From NCBI GenBank assembly GCA_029775925.1, contig JARVKB010000030.1, forward strand, positions 1 to 61,806: DNA of 61,806 nt. The letters run 5' to 3'. Below the pieces are notes generated by a model. That model was given only the letters and a program-made list of their open reading frames with translations. It was not told where the DNA came from and searched no databases. Source of the stretch: Nitrososphaeria archaeon (lineage in GTDB: Archaea > Thermoproteota > Nitrososphaeria > Nitrososphaerales > JACAEJ01). A program made the translations under genes and the position numbers. Shown here one piece after another: positions 26,324-35,610 of this stretch; the stretch's first letter is position 1; every line of letters begins with the position of its first letter.

Positions 26324-26503
26324 ATGACTTTCTGCTCAAATTGTAGTAAAAGAATGCCAATAATAGTTTGCAGGAGATGTAATCGCGCTATATGCAAAGA
26401 ATGCTATTTTCATCATGTATTGTGTAAATCATGTGCTATTCAAATAGGTAGGCTGAACAAAAGAAATTTTTTCTTCATAAAAGATAAATTGGACCGACCA
26501 TGA
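26324..26503 (+). CDS. 59-residue zinc-finger protein
   Basis: A short open frame begins four bases after the thi4 stop and ends just before the next gene. Its product has eight cysteines and two adjacent histidines: CSNC, then CRRCNRAICKEC, HH and CKSC, the spacing of a B-box-like or treble-clef double zinc site. The tail is basic. It is too short to rely on length statistics, but the cysteine pairs and tight gene packing support it. Nucleic-acid or protein binding is inferred, not shown. Function unknown. Confidence 0.72.
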   Translation: MTFCSNCSKRMPIIVCRRCNRAICKECYFHHVLCKSCAIQIGRLNKRNFFFIKDKLDRP

Positions 26504-26520
26504 TAAGAAAGGGGTAGAGT

Positions 26521-26712
26521 TTGAATAGATTATCAAGGTTTTTGGCTTATGGGATAGGATTAATTGCTGCCTTCTTTTTAGCACTTACGACATTTACTAT
26601 TGTAATTCGGTTTGGAATAAATGAGTATGATGCTATTATGATTAGTTTGATTCCCTTTACAGCCTTTTTCGGTGCTTGGATTTTAACTCTCCGGTTAGTA
26701 TTTAAGATTTAA
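26521..26712 (+). CDS. Two-helix small membrane protein
   Basis: The 63-residue protein starts at TTG 26521, seven bases after a GGGG RBS-like stretch. It has two membrane helices (about 9-30 and 40-61) joined by a short loop IRFGINEYDA. It lies 17 nt after the zinc-finger gene and 11 nt before the next one, which suggests an operon with thi4. No family recognised. Confidence 0.6.
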   Translation: MNRLSRFLAYGIGLIAAFFLALTTFTIVIRFGINEYDAIMISLIPFTAFFGAWILTLRLVFKI

Positions 26713-26723
26713 GACAGCCCGAA

Positions 26724-27167
26724 TTGAGTAGACTAGATCTTTTCATTCATTTCAAGAAAATATATCCTAATTGTTCAAGGAAAGAGATACAAGATTTGAT
26801 AGAAGCGATAAAATGGGATAAATATTGGCTTGTTTGCCCCAATTATAAAAATGCAATGTATACTGTAGCTTTAACAAGAGCCAACATACCTAAAGAGAAC
26901 GGTTTTCAGGCAAGGACTACTTATTTGAAGAGAGTTGTTGTAGTGTCTGAAGCTGCCAGATTTTCGAGAAAAGGGAGGATCCTTATGGTAATCAAACTCG
27001 GTTCAAAATATGTTGCAAAGAGTGTAATATCGTGGTCGGCCTTCTTAAGGCTAATAAATGAGGATACTAATTTAATTTATAATATGCTTATAGAAGGTAA
27101 ATTTCCTCCTTTCATAAATGATAAAAACATTAAAGCAATAATTCTTAAAGCTCATAAACAGAAATAA
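26724..27167 (+). CDS. Conserved-looking hypothetical protein, 147 aa
   Basis: The frame starts at TTG 26724 and closes the thi4 gene run. The product is soluble and basic, with a hydrophilic N-terminal helix (KEIQDLIEAIKWDKYWLV), then YTVALTRANIP, and a C-terminal region rich in lysine. I recognise no family or catalytic motif. Its place in the run suggests co-expression with thi4, and therefore perhaps a role around cofactor or sulfur metabolism; that is weak inference. Confidence 0.65.
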   Translation: MSRLDLFIHFKKIYPNCSRKEIQDLIEAIKWDKYWLVCPNYKNAMYTVALTRANIPKENGFQARTTYLKRVVVVSEAARFSRKGRILMVIKLGSKYVAKSVISWSAFLRLINEDTNLIYNMLIEGKFPPFINDKNIKAIILKAHKQK

Positions 27168-27258
27168 TTTTCATTAAAAAGGGCAATTTTTCCATTTTCT
27201 GAACGAATATCGTAAAATATCGCCCATATCACCAAATTTAAATCTGCTTTGTTTTTTA

Positions 27259-28497
27259 ATGAAGTTTATGGGATCTGGCGAGAGAGATCTAACAGATAGA
27301 CTCTTTTGGATTGCCAATGAAGATGAGATAAAAAGGGCCGAGACTACTGATGTTTATTTTATATACACTCTTCAAATCTTAGAGAAGAAAGGACTTGATC
27401 CGAGAGTAGTTATGGAAGTATATTTGAGAAATCTACCATATCCCGATAACTGGGGAGTCGTTAGTGGGATATATGAAGTAGCTAAGCTGTTGGAAGGTTT
27501 ACCTTTGGATGTGAGAGCTATGGAAGAAGGCGAGATATTCTTAGTCTCTCCAGACTCGATCGCTTATGAACCTGTCATCCAAATAGAAGGCAGATATAGA
27601 GAGTTTGCAAAGTATGAAAACCCGATCCTTGGATTAATATGTATGTCATCTGGGATATCATCAAAAGCTGCTAGAGTGAGGATGTGTGCAGGAGATAAAG
27701 TTTTGTTCAGCTTTGGAACGAGAAGATCTCACCCTGCTCTTGCACCTATGATCGAAAGAGCAACTTACATAGGAGGCTTTGATAGTGTTTCTAACGTGCT
27801 GGGCGCAAAGATGATGGGTAAAAAGCCTGTTGGAACTATGCCTCATGCTTTAATCCAGTGCTTCGGAGATCAAAAGATAGCATGGAAGTCTTTTGATGAA
27901 ATCATGCCAAAAGAAATACCAAAAATAGCATTGGTTGATACTTTTTCTGATGAAAAAACTGAAGCAATAATGGCATTTGAAACTTTGGGTGATAAATTGT
28001 ACGGTATAAGATTGGACACCCCTCGTTCGAGAAGAGGTAATTGGAGAAAGATAATAGAAGAAGTAAAATGGGAACTAAAGATCAGGGGTGGAAACAAAGT
28101 TAAGATATTCGTATCGGGAGGATTAGACGAAGAAACAATTCTTGAGTTAAGGGAGGTCGTTGATGGCTTTGGTGTTGGTACGGGTGTGAGTAACGCTCCT
28201 ACCCTTGACTTTAGTGCGAAGATAGTGGAGCTAGTGGTCAATGGTAGAGATATATTCAGAGCTAAAAGAGGGGACATAGCAGGCAAGAAAGAAGTCTATA
28301 GAGCCTACGATAGATTTGATGATATAGTAACCTTTTATAAGAATCCAAAGCCTAATGGGTACTATCCTTTATTGAGCGATCTTATAAGAGATGGAAAGAT
28401 AGTTCGTAAATTCAAGAGCTTAGATGAGATAAGGGAATCAGTACTATCAAAACTTAAGGTCTTAAAAGGTAGTAAACCTACTTTACGTTTGATTTAA
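27259..28497 (+). CDS. pncB: Nicotinate phosphoribosyltransferase
   Basis: The 412-residue protein joins nicotinate to PRPP to give nicotinate mononucleotide. It has the family signature SFGTRRSHPALAP in the middle and IFVSGGLDEETI plus FGVGTGVSNAP near the phosphate-binding site, with the N-terminal YLRNLPYPDNWGVVSGIYE segment. The product feeds nicotinate adenine dinucleotide, the substrate of LarB. The gene ends tail to tail with larB, overlapping it by 20 bp, and larC and larE lie just beyond. The arrangement suggests supply of the nickel-pincer cofactor as well as NAD. Confidence 0.92.
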   Translation: MKFMGSGERDLTDRLFWIANEDEIKRAETTDVYFIYTLQILEKKGLDPRVVMEVYLRNLPYPDNWGVVSGIYEVAKLLEGLPLDVRAMEEGEIFLVSPDSIAYEPVIQIEGRYREFAKYENPILGLICMSSGISSKAARVRMCAGDKVLFSFGTRRSHPALAPMIERATYIGGFDSVSNVLGAKMMGKKPVGTMPHALIQCFGDQKIAWKSFDEIMPKEIPKIALVDTFSDEKTEAIMAFETLGDKLYGIRLDTPRSRRGNWRKIIEEVKWELKIRGGNKVKIFVSGGLDEETILELREVVDGFGVGTGVSNAPTLDFSAKIVELVVNGRDIFRAKRGDIAGKKEVYRAYDRFDDIVTFYKNPKPNGYYPLLSDLIRDGKIVRKFKSLDEIRESVLSKLKVLKGSKPTLRLI

Positions 28498-29293
28498 AAA
28501 TATTTTTATTCCCTTTTATTGCTACTCTGTTAGCTATTAAAGAGGCAAAGGCACCTGCTGCAACTCCATTATCTATGTTAACAACAGATAGCCCGAGGGG
28601 ACATGCCTGTAGCATGGCCATTAGTGCGCTTGTCCCTCTTTCTCCAAACCCAAAGCTTAAAGACGTTGGTACCCCTATAACGGGAACATCGACAAGGCTT
28701 GCTACCAATGTTGGTAATGCACCTTCCATACCTGCGATCACTATTATAGCATCAACATCTTCCTTTAGCATTATCTTTAAAGGATGAAAGAGTCTATGAA
28801 TTCCGGCAACACCGACATCGTAAGCTGTAAATACGTCACAACCCATCTCCTCAGCGATTATTTTTGCCTCTTCTGCTATAGGTATATCTGCTGTGCCTGC
28901 TGTTATTATACCAATTTTTCCTCCAGTTTTTTCTATCTTGAAATCCTTTCTCTTTATGACGATCATGCCTGCTCGTTTATTTATGAATAGATTAGCATCA
29001 GAGATTGCCATCTTTTTTAATACTCTGATGCATTTATCATCAGCACGACTAATTATCACCCTTCCTCTTTTTTTCATCATATGAAGAGCAATCTTTGCAA
29101 CATCTTTTGGTGCTTTTCCAAATGCTAATATTATCTCTGGAATGCCTTTTCTAAACTCTCTTCCAACATCCACCTTTGCTATATTGCCTACTTTTTCAAT
29201 AAATGATAGTTTTAGCAACTTTTCTGTTTCTTCTATCGATATTTCTCCTTTAACAAGCCTCTCCAAAATCTTTTTCATCATCTCTACTAACAT
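28478..29293 (-). CDS. larB: Nickel-pincer cofactor biosynthesis protein LarB
   Basis: LarB carboxylates nicotinate adenine dinucleotide and cleaves off AMP. The 271-residue protein has an N-terminal helical region (about 1-70) and a C-terminal PurE-like domain: IITAGTADIPIAEEA, AYDVGVAGIHRL, IVIAGMEGALP and GVPTSLSFGFGERG. These are LarB hallmarks. It is transcribed divergently from larC, with 65 bp between the starts, so both may share a control region. Start ATG at 29293 or the nearby ATG a few codons in. Confidence 0.95.
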   Translation of the reverse strand: MLVEMMKKILERLVKGEISIEETEKLLKLSFIEKVGNIAKVDVGREFRKGIPEIILAFGKAPKDVAKIALHMMKKRGRVIISRADDKCIRVLKKMAISDANLFINKRAGMIVIKRKDFKIEKTGGKIGIITAGTADIPIAEEAKIIAEEMGCDVFTAYDVGVAGIHRLFHPLKIMLKEDVDAIIVIAGMEGALPTLVASLVDVPVIGVPTSLSFGFGERGTSALMAMLQACPLGLSVVNIDNGVAAGAFASLIANRVAIKGNKNIFKSNVK

Positions 29294-29358
29294 TCAATTA
29301 TTTATTATCTTTATTCCTTTTTGTTTGAGCAAAGCTTAAACCAATAAATATTCTCATA

Positions 29359-30621
29359 ATGAATATGTCTAAGGATCGCGTACTAATAATCGACTGTCAA
29401 TTTGCAGGAATATCTGGGGATATGGTATTAGGTGCTTTGGTCGATCTTGGAGTAAACGATAATGAAATAAGAGATGCTGTAAGCATATCACAGAACTATC
29501 TTAAAGGAATTAAGAGCTTAGATATTGAAATAAAGGATGTAAAGAGAAAAGGGTTTAGAGCGAAAAGATTTGAAGTTAAAGCTCAAGAAGATTATGAACA
29601 TAGGAAAGGAATTGAGGTTAAAGAAGCTATTATAAAATGCATAGATGATCTAAATTTAAAAGCTGACGCTAAGATTTTTGCATTAAATGTTATTGATACT
29701 TTAATAAACGCTGAAGCAAAGATACATGGGGAAAGCGTTGAAGATGTTCATTTGCATGAATTAGGATCTGTTGATACTGTTGTAGATATCATTGGTACAG
29801 CTTTCTGTTTAGATAGTTTAGATCTATTCAAAAATACTAAAATTTATTCTACCCCGGTAGCTGTAGGTGGTGGAACTTTTAGATCTTTGGAAGGGATTTT
29901 GTCTATTCCTCCACCAGCAGTTATTGAGATACTGAAGTCAAAAACCTTTCCTATGATAGGTGGACCTATTAACGCTGAATTATGCACTCCTACAGGAGCA
30001 TCTATACTTGTAAACATGGCAGAATCAATAAATTATTACCCTCCTATCAAACCATATTCTATAGGACATGGTGCAGGAAGCAAGGATTTTGAAGAATTTC
30101 CGAATATTTTATACATGACTTTAGGTGAAAAAATTTCAGAATTATTTTCTGATGAGGTATCTTTAATAGAGAGCAACGTTGATGACGTGACAGGAGAGAT
30201 CATTGGTTATACTATTGACAAATTGATGAGGGAGGGTGCAAAAAACGTCTCAATAATCCCAATTTATACAAAAAATAATAGACCGGGTCAAATAATACAA
30301 ATCATATCAGATCACAATAAGGTTGAATATTTATCAAAGATTCTTATGGAAGAAACAGGAACTTTAGGAGTGAGGATAATACCTTGTAGAAGGCATATTT
30401 TATTAAGGGATTTTTTTAATGTTAAGATAAAATTTGATGAAGTAGAGAGAGTTATTAAGGTAAAAGTTGCAAAAAATAGTGATGGGAAGATCATTAGGAT
30501 AAAGCCTGAGTATGAGGATGCAAAGAAGATAGCTAATGAGCTTGGCTTGCCTTTAAGAGAAGTTCTTTTTATTGCTGAGGAAAGAGCAAGAAAAATTCTT
30601 TTTGAAGATTTAAAAGATTAA
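29359..30621 (+). CDS. larC: Nickel insertion protein LarC
   Basis: LarC inserts nickel into the pincer cofactor using CTP. The 420-residue single frame has the LarC N-terminus DCQFAGISGDMVLGALVDLG, the VHLHELGSVDTVVD segment with its histidines, PTGASILV and the C-terminal half ESNVDDVTGEIIGY. In Lactiplantibacillus the two halves are joined by a programmed frameshift; here they are one continuous frame. It is followed by larE after two bases. ATG at 29359 or at codon 3. Confidence 0.95.
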   Translation: MNMSKDRVLIIDCQFAGISGDMVLGALVDLGVNDNEIRDAVSISQNYLKGIKSLDIEIKDVKRKGFRAKRFEVKAQEDYEHRKGIEVKEAIIKCIDDLNLKADAKIFALNVIDTLINAEAKIHGESVEDVHLHELGSVDTVVDIIGTAFCLDSLDLFKNTKIYSTPVAVGGGTFRSLEGILSIPPPAVIEILKSKTFPMIGGPINAELCTPTGASILVNMAESINYYPPIKPYSIGHGAGSKDFEEFPNILYMTLGEKISELFSDEVSLIESNVDDVTGEIIGYTIDKLMREGAKNVSIIPIYTKNNRPGQIIQIISDHNKVEYLSKILMEETGTLGVRIIPCRRHILLRDFFNVKIKFDEVERVIKVKVAKNSDGKIIRIKPEYEDAKKIANELGLPLREVLFIAEERARKILFEDLKD

Positions 30622-30623
30622 TC

Positions 30624-31451
30624 GTGTTAAAAATGGAATTAAGTTCAACAACACAGAGGAAGCTTGATAAGCTTACAAGTTTCTTTAAAGATAAGAAAAG
30701 AGTTTTAGTAGCATTTTCAGGAGGAGTGGATAGCTCTTTAGTTACTATGGTAGCAAAAATTGCTTTAAGAGATGATGTAATGGCTGTGACAGTAAACTCG
30801 ACATTATTTCCTCCTTTGGAAATCCAAAATTCAAAGAGAATCGCAGAAAAAATAGGAGTAAGACACAGAATAGTTGATATCGATTTACTAGCAAATTCTT
30901 TTATCTATAATAATCCTCCAAATAGATGCTATTATTGTAAGAAAGAGATCATAACCACACTTAAAAAGATAGCAAAGGATGAAGGGATGAGCATGATTGT
31001 AGATGGTACAAATACTGACGACCTCAAAAAGTATAGACCAGGTGCTTTAGCTTTGAAGGAAGAAGGTGTTTATAGCCCTTTAGCTATAATTGGTGTATCG
31101 AAAAGAGAGGTAAGAGAGATAGCAAGTTACCTTGGCCTTCCTAATTATGATAAACCGTCCATGACTTGTTTTGCATCTAGGTTTCCATACCATCAAAAGA
31201 TAACTCGTGAAGGGGTACTAAGGATTTCAGAAGCTGAAAATTATATAATTAGTTTACTAGGTGCAAAACAAGTTCGTGTTAGAGATCACAACGGTATCGC
31301 TCGAATCGAACTGGGTAAGGATGAAAGGAAACTTCTTTATGATGAAGTTTTAATGGATAAAATAGTTAGGAAGTTAAAATCTTTAGGCTTCAATTACATA
31401 ACTATGGATTTGCAAGGCTATCGCTCTGGAAGTATGGATGAAGTTTTATAG
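30624..31451 (+). CDS. larE: LarE sulfur transferase, three-cysteine type
   Basis: LarE adds sulfur to the pincer cofactor precursor after adenylating it. The 275-residue protein has the PP-loop SGGVDSS (32-38), C102 and C105 in RCYYCK, and C182 in MTCFASRF, the position of the sacrificial cysteine of Lactiplantibacillus LarE. A CxxC pair plus the third cysteine is the pattern I associate with iron-sulfur-cluster LarE enzymes that work catalytically. It begins at GTG 30624 or ATG 30633, immediately after larC. No larA racemase gene is in the window. Confidence 0.93.
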   Translation: MLKMELSSTTQRKLDKLTSFFKDKKRVLVAFSGGVDSSLVTMVAKIALRDDVMAVTVNSTLFPPLEIQNSKRIAEKIGVRHRIVDIDLLANSFIYNNPPNRCYYCKKEIITTLKKIAKDEGMSMIVDGTNTDDLKKYRPGALALKEEGVYSPLAIIGVSKREVREIASYLGLPNYDKPSMTCFASRFPYHQKITREGVLRISEAENYIISLLGAKQVRVRDHNGIARIELGKDERKLLYDEVLMDKIVRKLKSLGFNYITMDLQGYRSGSMDEVL

Positions 31452-31453
31452 AA

Positions 31454-32467
31454 TCATTGAATTATTCCAAGCGTCTTATTTGTGAGCTTGATGGATTCTT
31501 CTTTTGAATATTTACCAATTAAAGCCCTTATCGCATCTATATTCTCAGGTATTACTATAGCTTCTTGATGCACGCCCATATAAAAGTAAATTTCATCTTC
31601 TACAACTCTGATTGAATCGGCCCATACTGCTACCTCGTACAAATCATATCTTATTCTTCCAAGCTCTCTAGCAAAATCCATTATATGAGCAGTAGACTTT
31701 ATTCCATTTTTACTGTTCACTAAAATAACTCTAGTTGTTCCTTTTAATACATCTATCACATCGTCTTCGTTTACTTTTTCCCTCACAGAAATTATCAAAG
31801 AATGAAGATGCATATGAGTAGTTGGTACCTTTAAAGCCATTGTAAAAATATCTATATGTGGTAATACTGTTTGTACGTCCGGTCCATGGTGTGATGGTAG
31901 ATTTACAGGATCTAGAACAACAGCATCGATCGGTCCCTTGCTAATTTCATCGGGGTCTGCAGCCCTCCTTGCTATGACGGCTCTTGCCCTTTTTATCTTG
32001 AATGCTTTATCCAAAGCGTCTAGTACACGACACAAAGCAGTAGTATTACAAGAAACAACTCTTAAGGACTTTTTGCCCTTCGCAACATCAAAATTACATT
32101 GCGCAACAAAAGAAAGTCCTGTAAGCTCGTGTTCCTCTCCTCCTTCGAATATTACCTTTTTATCAAATTCCTTGTAGATTCGGTTGTTCTGGGCACCTAT
32201 ACCTTCAGGACTGGCATCGACTATCACGTCCACTTCTCTTAACAAATCCTTTAACATGCCCTTAGGATTCAATCCAGCTTCAAAGAAACTCTTTAAGGAT
32301 TTTTCATCAATTGCATATAGATTGTAATTCTTCTTTACAGCTACAAGTGCTTTATAATCTGCCTTAACTTTAACAATACCTTCCAAAACCATGTCTGGCT
32401 GAAGTGATATAGCATCTGCAACTCTTCTTCCTATGACACCATATCCGTTTACTCCCACTCTTATCAT
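31454..32467 (-). CDS. gap: Archaeal type II glyceraldehyde-3-phosphate dehydrogenase
   Basis: The phosphorylating enzyme works reversibly in glycolysis and gluconeogenesis. The 337-residue protein shows the archaeal form: N-terminal VGVNGYGVIGRRVADAI, the catalytic cysteine in VVSCNTTALCRVL (C140) and HHGPDVQTVLPHI. Its gene overlaps pgk by 4 nt, so the two are co-translated and make consecutive steps. It is convergent with larE, only two bases apart. Confidence 0.95.
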   Translation of the reverse strand: MIRVGVNGYGVIGRRVADAISLQPDMVLEGIVKVKADYKALVAVKKNYNLYAIDEKSLKSFFEAGLNPKGMLKDLLREVDVIVDASPEGIGAQNNRIYKEFDKKVIFEGGEEHELTGLSFVAQCNFDVAKGKKSLRVVSCNTTALCRVLDALDKAFKIKRARAVIARRAADPDEISKGPIDAVVLDPVNLPSHHGPDVQTVLPHIDIFTMALKVPTTHMHLHSLIISVREKVNEDDVIDVLKGTTRVILVNSKNGIKSTAHIMDFARELGRIRYDLYEVAVWADSIRVVEDEIYFYMGVHQEAIVIPENIDAIRALIGKYSKEESIKLTNKTLGIIQ

Positions 32468-33669
32468 TTCTCAAACCTCTTGGCAGCTCTCTCGAGAGCT
32501 TCTATAAGAGGTAAACGCTTACCAGCGAGATAGAGCACTAAAGCACCTCCGGATGTGCTTACATGATCTATCCACTCTTTTATGCCAAACCTTTGTAAAG
32601 CTGCTGTCAAATGCCCCCCACTTACTATAGTAGTACCGAAGGATGACGCCATGGCTCTTAAAAGCCCTTCTGTCCCTTTTTCGAAACCTTTCTTCTCAAA
32701 GACTCCTGCAGGTCCGCTCATGAATATTGTACCAGAACTACGGATGATTCTTGAGTAAACATCGATAGTTTTTGATCCTATATCTAAAATGGCATCGTTT
32801 TTATCCAATTCATTTATGCTTATCTCTTTTCTTTCTCCATTACGTTCCACAGCAACATCTTGAGGAAGCTCGAAAACTTGGGGATACTTTGCTAAAAGAG
32901 CTTTTGCATATTCAACGATTTTATCTTCATTACTTATCCCGAGTTTATAGTTAATCTTGTTTGCAGCTTTAAAAAATAAATTCGCTATCAACCCGGATAG
33001 CAATACTTTGTCAGCACGATTGTTATTAATCAATGCTTCTATAGCTTCCATTCGATCAGTAACTTTAGAACCACCAAGAACAGTAGTATAAGGTCCTTTA
33101 GCAGCAGTAATTATCCTATTTAACGCTTTTAGTTCTTTTACAACAAGCCTTCCTCCGCAAGTAGGTAAAAGATAAGAAAAGCCCACTATAGAAGGATGAG
33201 CCCTATGAGCGGTAGGAAATGCATCCAATACACACGCATCAAAAAGTTTGTAAAGACGTTGTACAAAAATGGTTTTTGATGCTTGTTCAGGTTCATATTC
33301 CATGTTCTCTTCAGCAATAAACCTCAAATTGTCTAAAAGCAAAACTTCGCCTTTCTTTAAATTTGCTATTTCTTCTCTTGCTTTCGGACCGAAAACATCG
33401 TCTATGAACTTTACTTCTTTTCCCAAAACATCAATCAACACTTTAGCATGCTGATCTAGAGATACGTAATCATGCCTTCCAACACGTCCTTGATGGGATG
33501 CCACAACGACCTTTGCATGGCAAAGATCACGTATTGTTGTAGAAGCTTCCTTTATCCTCTCTATTTCCATGAGCTTTCCAGTCATAGGGTCTATAGGCGT
33601 ATTTATATCGACACGTAAAAAGACAGTTTTGTTATCTAAATTTAAATCTTCTATCGTAAGTAACTTCAT
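32464..33669 (-). CDS. pgk: Phosphoglycerate kinase
   Basis: The 401-residue protein transfers phosphate between 1,3-bisphosphoglycerate and ADP. It has the family N-terminus TVFLRVDINTPID, the ASHQGRVG segment, VLGGSKVTDRM at the hinge region and the C-terminal nucleotide region TTIVSGGHLTAAL. Length is normal for archaeal pgk. It precedes gap in the same transcript (overlap of 4 nt). The start ATG at 33669 is preceded by an AT-rich promoter region. Confidence 0.96.
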   Translation of the reverse strand: MKLLTIEDLNLDNKTVFLRVDINTPIDPMTGKLMEIERIKEASTTIRDLCHAKVVVASHQGRVGRHDYVSLDQHAKVLIDVLGKEVKFIDDVFGPKAREEIANLKKGEVLLLDNLRFIAEENMEYEPEQASKTIFVQRLYKLFDACVLDAFPTAHRAHPSIVGFSYLLPTCGGRLVVKELKALNRIITAAKGPYTTVLGGSKVTDRMEAIEALINNNRADKVLLSGLIANLFFKAANKINYKLGISNEDKIVEYAKALLAKYPQVFELPQDVAVERNGERKEISINELDKNDAILDIGSKTIDVYSRIIRSSGTIFMSGPAGVFEKKGFEKGTEGLLRAMASSFGTTIVSGGHLTAALQRFGIKEWIDHVSTSGGALVLYLAGKRLPLIEALERAAKRFEK

Positions 33670-33852
33670 ATTTAAAATTCAAGCTTTATATAATATATAT
33701 CTTGCGGATGCCTTTTATTCAAGCTCGATATCTAACTTGATAATTGGAAAAAAAGCAGAATTTAGAATCAAATTTAGTATGTTGATAAAAGATGAGATAG
33801 AATTTTATGTTGACCCCATGGTATCATGGCTAATTTTTGCTATATCTTTAAC

Positions 33853-35610
33853 CTAAAACGGTAACATGAAGAAAACTTGAGTAATGTATATGGCGATAAA
33901 GCTAACGATCACAAGAGCCCCTGCATGTTTAAAGCCTGCTGCAACGCTTCCCTCTCCCATCTTTCCTGCAACAAAGCCCATTATCCATGCTTCAAGAATA
34001 GCACTACTAAGCAATACATCTATTGTTAATTTAAGATCAACACCTGTATAAATTCCTACGGGCGACCCAATCAAAGGTACAGTTACAAAGTAGATCATCA
34101 TAATTGTTGTTGCTACAACCATTACCGCACCAAAGTAAGGTATGAATATATATGGTCTTAAAGTAGCCTTCTTCTCCTTCTCGATCTCACTCATCTTTTG
34201 GCTGAAGTCAGCCAAGCTTCCAAACATTTTCACTGTTCCTCCCCCAACGTCTACAACCTCTAAAAGTAAAAATGCAATAGCTCTTACAATCCAACTTCTT
34301 ACTGATCTTGAGAAGTTGACCATAACCTTACGTAAGGGTACCCCCCATGAAAGTTGAGCTGACATGGTTTTAACGTATTTTGTCAACCCGCCGTAACTTC
34401 TATTGGCAAGTTGCTCTATGCATTTTTCTGGGGCCAATCCAGTCTTCCTGATTTCTGCTACATCTCTTAAGAAGCTTGGTAACATATTCTCGACAGATTT
34501 TCTATGAGATGCATCACGTTGATGAATTATCGCTGATGGTATCACCGCTATTAGTAATCCTAAACCAAGTTTCATGTAAAAGGGTGTTTGAGGTATAAGG
34601 AACATTAATGGTATTATTATTGAGCTAAGTGAAAAGACTAAATACGGTGTAAAGTAAATGAACGGCTCTTTAGGTTGAATGCTATGAACCATAAATATGA
34701 ATAAAGCTGAGACAAGAGGGATAAAGACGACTGAGAAGATCACAATACTAGTTAAGCCTGCTCCACCTCCTTGGCCTAAAAGGGCTTGTACAGCAAAAAG
34801 AACGAAGAAAGATATGCCAAGAATAACTGCAATAGAAATATATGCTTCTGCAAACGTTCCTATAAGCTCGGCTGCGCTTTTCATCTTTATGGTTCTATAT
34901 GCAAATATATCTTTAAGCTTTGATTCCATAAAACTTACCATATCCCCTCCAGTCTTTAATATCGATGTGTATCCTCCAAGAAAGTCTGATAATGCTTTAT
35001 TTGGGTTATATCTGGCTGCTTTATCTAAAGCAGATACAGGATCCATGCCAAATACATCTATATCCGCTAGTATTCTTTTAGCTTCTTTTGCTGTAGCAGG
35101 ATAGAGATCGACGTTACTTAGTCTCTTAAGAGTTACAAGAGGAGAAATACCACCACCAGCTAATGTAGTAATATAACCTATTACGAAAGGTAATTCATTA
35201 TCTATTGCACTTGCCCTTGAGGATTGGCTCAACTTAGGTGCAATTAATCCTAATGCAAATACAATTGGTGCAATAGGAAGAAGAAAAACACCGATGATTA
35301 ATCTATATGCAAAGATTAAGTAAAAACCTAAAATCGTTGGGATTATGCTAACTATCGTGAAGAATAAAACTAGAGAGATGAGAACTTCTGGTGTAATTAT
35401 AAGGTTTGATTTTTGTATATCATCCTTTAACTGTGGCATTCTTTTACTTAACCAAATAGAAGGCCTTCGTAAAATTCTAAAGGTAAAAGCTGTAAACTTA
35501 TCAGTAAGTGTTATCTTAAAAACATCTGATTCTGATTTATTTGATAATGGGTTCGATTTGCTTTTCAATCTTCTCAAAAACACCTTTTGGATTGTTATGG
35601 TATTGCTCAA
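33853..35610 (-). CDS. TadC/FlaJ-like pilus or secretion platform membrane protein
   Basis: The 585-residue protein has two T2SF-type domains, each with a soluble stretch (for example ARYNPNKALSDFLGGYTSIL and LRDVAEIRKTGLAPEKCIEQ) followed by membrane helices, about nine helices in all. It is the inner-membrane platform for type IV pilus-like filaments. Its first 74 nt overlap the end of the ATPase gene; an internal GTG or TTG start a few codons downstream is possible. It pairs with the ATPase at 35537-37135 and the peptidase at 42789. No pilin gene is obvious nearby. Confidence 0.9.
   Translation of the reverse strand: MSNTITIQKVFLRRLKSKSNPLSNKSESDVFKITLTDKFTAFTFRILRRPSIWLSKRMPQLKDDIQKSNLIITPEVLISLVLFFTIVSIIPTILGFYLIFAYRLIIGVFLLPIAPIVFALGLIAPKLSQSSRASAIDNELPFVIGYITTLAGGGISPLVTLKRLSNVDLYPATAKEAKRILADIDVFGMDPVSALDKAARYNPNKALSDFLGGYTSILKTGGDMVSFMESKLKDIFAYRTIKMKSAAELIGTFAEAYISIAVILGISFFVLFAVQALLGQGGGAGLTSIVIFSVVFIPLVSALFIFMVHSIQPKEPFIYFTPYLVFSLSSIIIPLMFLIPQTPFYMKLGLGLLIAVIPSAIIHQRDASHRKSVENMLPSFLRDVAEIRKTGLAPEKCIEQLANRSYGGLTKYVKTMSAQLSWGVPLRKVMVNFSRSVRSWIVRAIAFLLLEVVDVGGGTVKMFGSLADFSQKMSEIEKEKKATLRPYIFIPYFGAVMVVATTIMMIYFVTVPLIGSPVGIYTGVDLKLTIDVLLSSAILEAWIMGFVAGKMGEGSVAAGFKHAGALVIVSFIAIYITQVFFMLPF

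Noticed and set aside
34697-35104. 135-codon plus-strand frame inside the platform gene
   Set aside because: Shadow frame of the TadC-like gene; rich in residues expected from antisense of hydrophobic codons.
35537-35610. Frameshift between the ATPase and platform genes
   Set aside because: The 74-nt overlap can be explained by an over-extended start of the platform gene, with GTG and TTG alternatives inside; no evidence of disruption.
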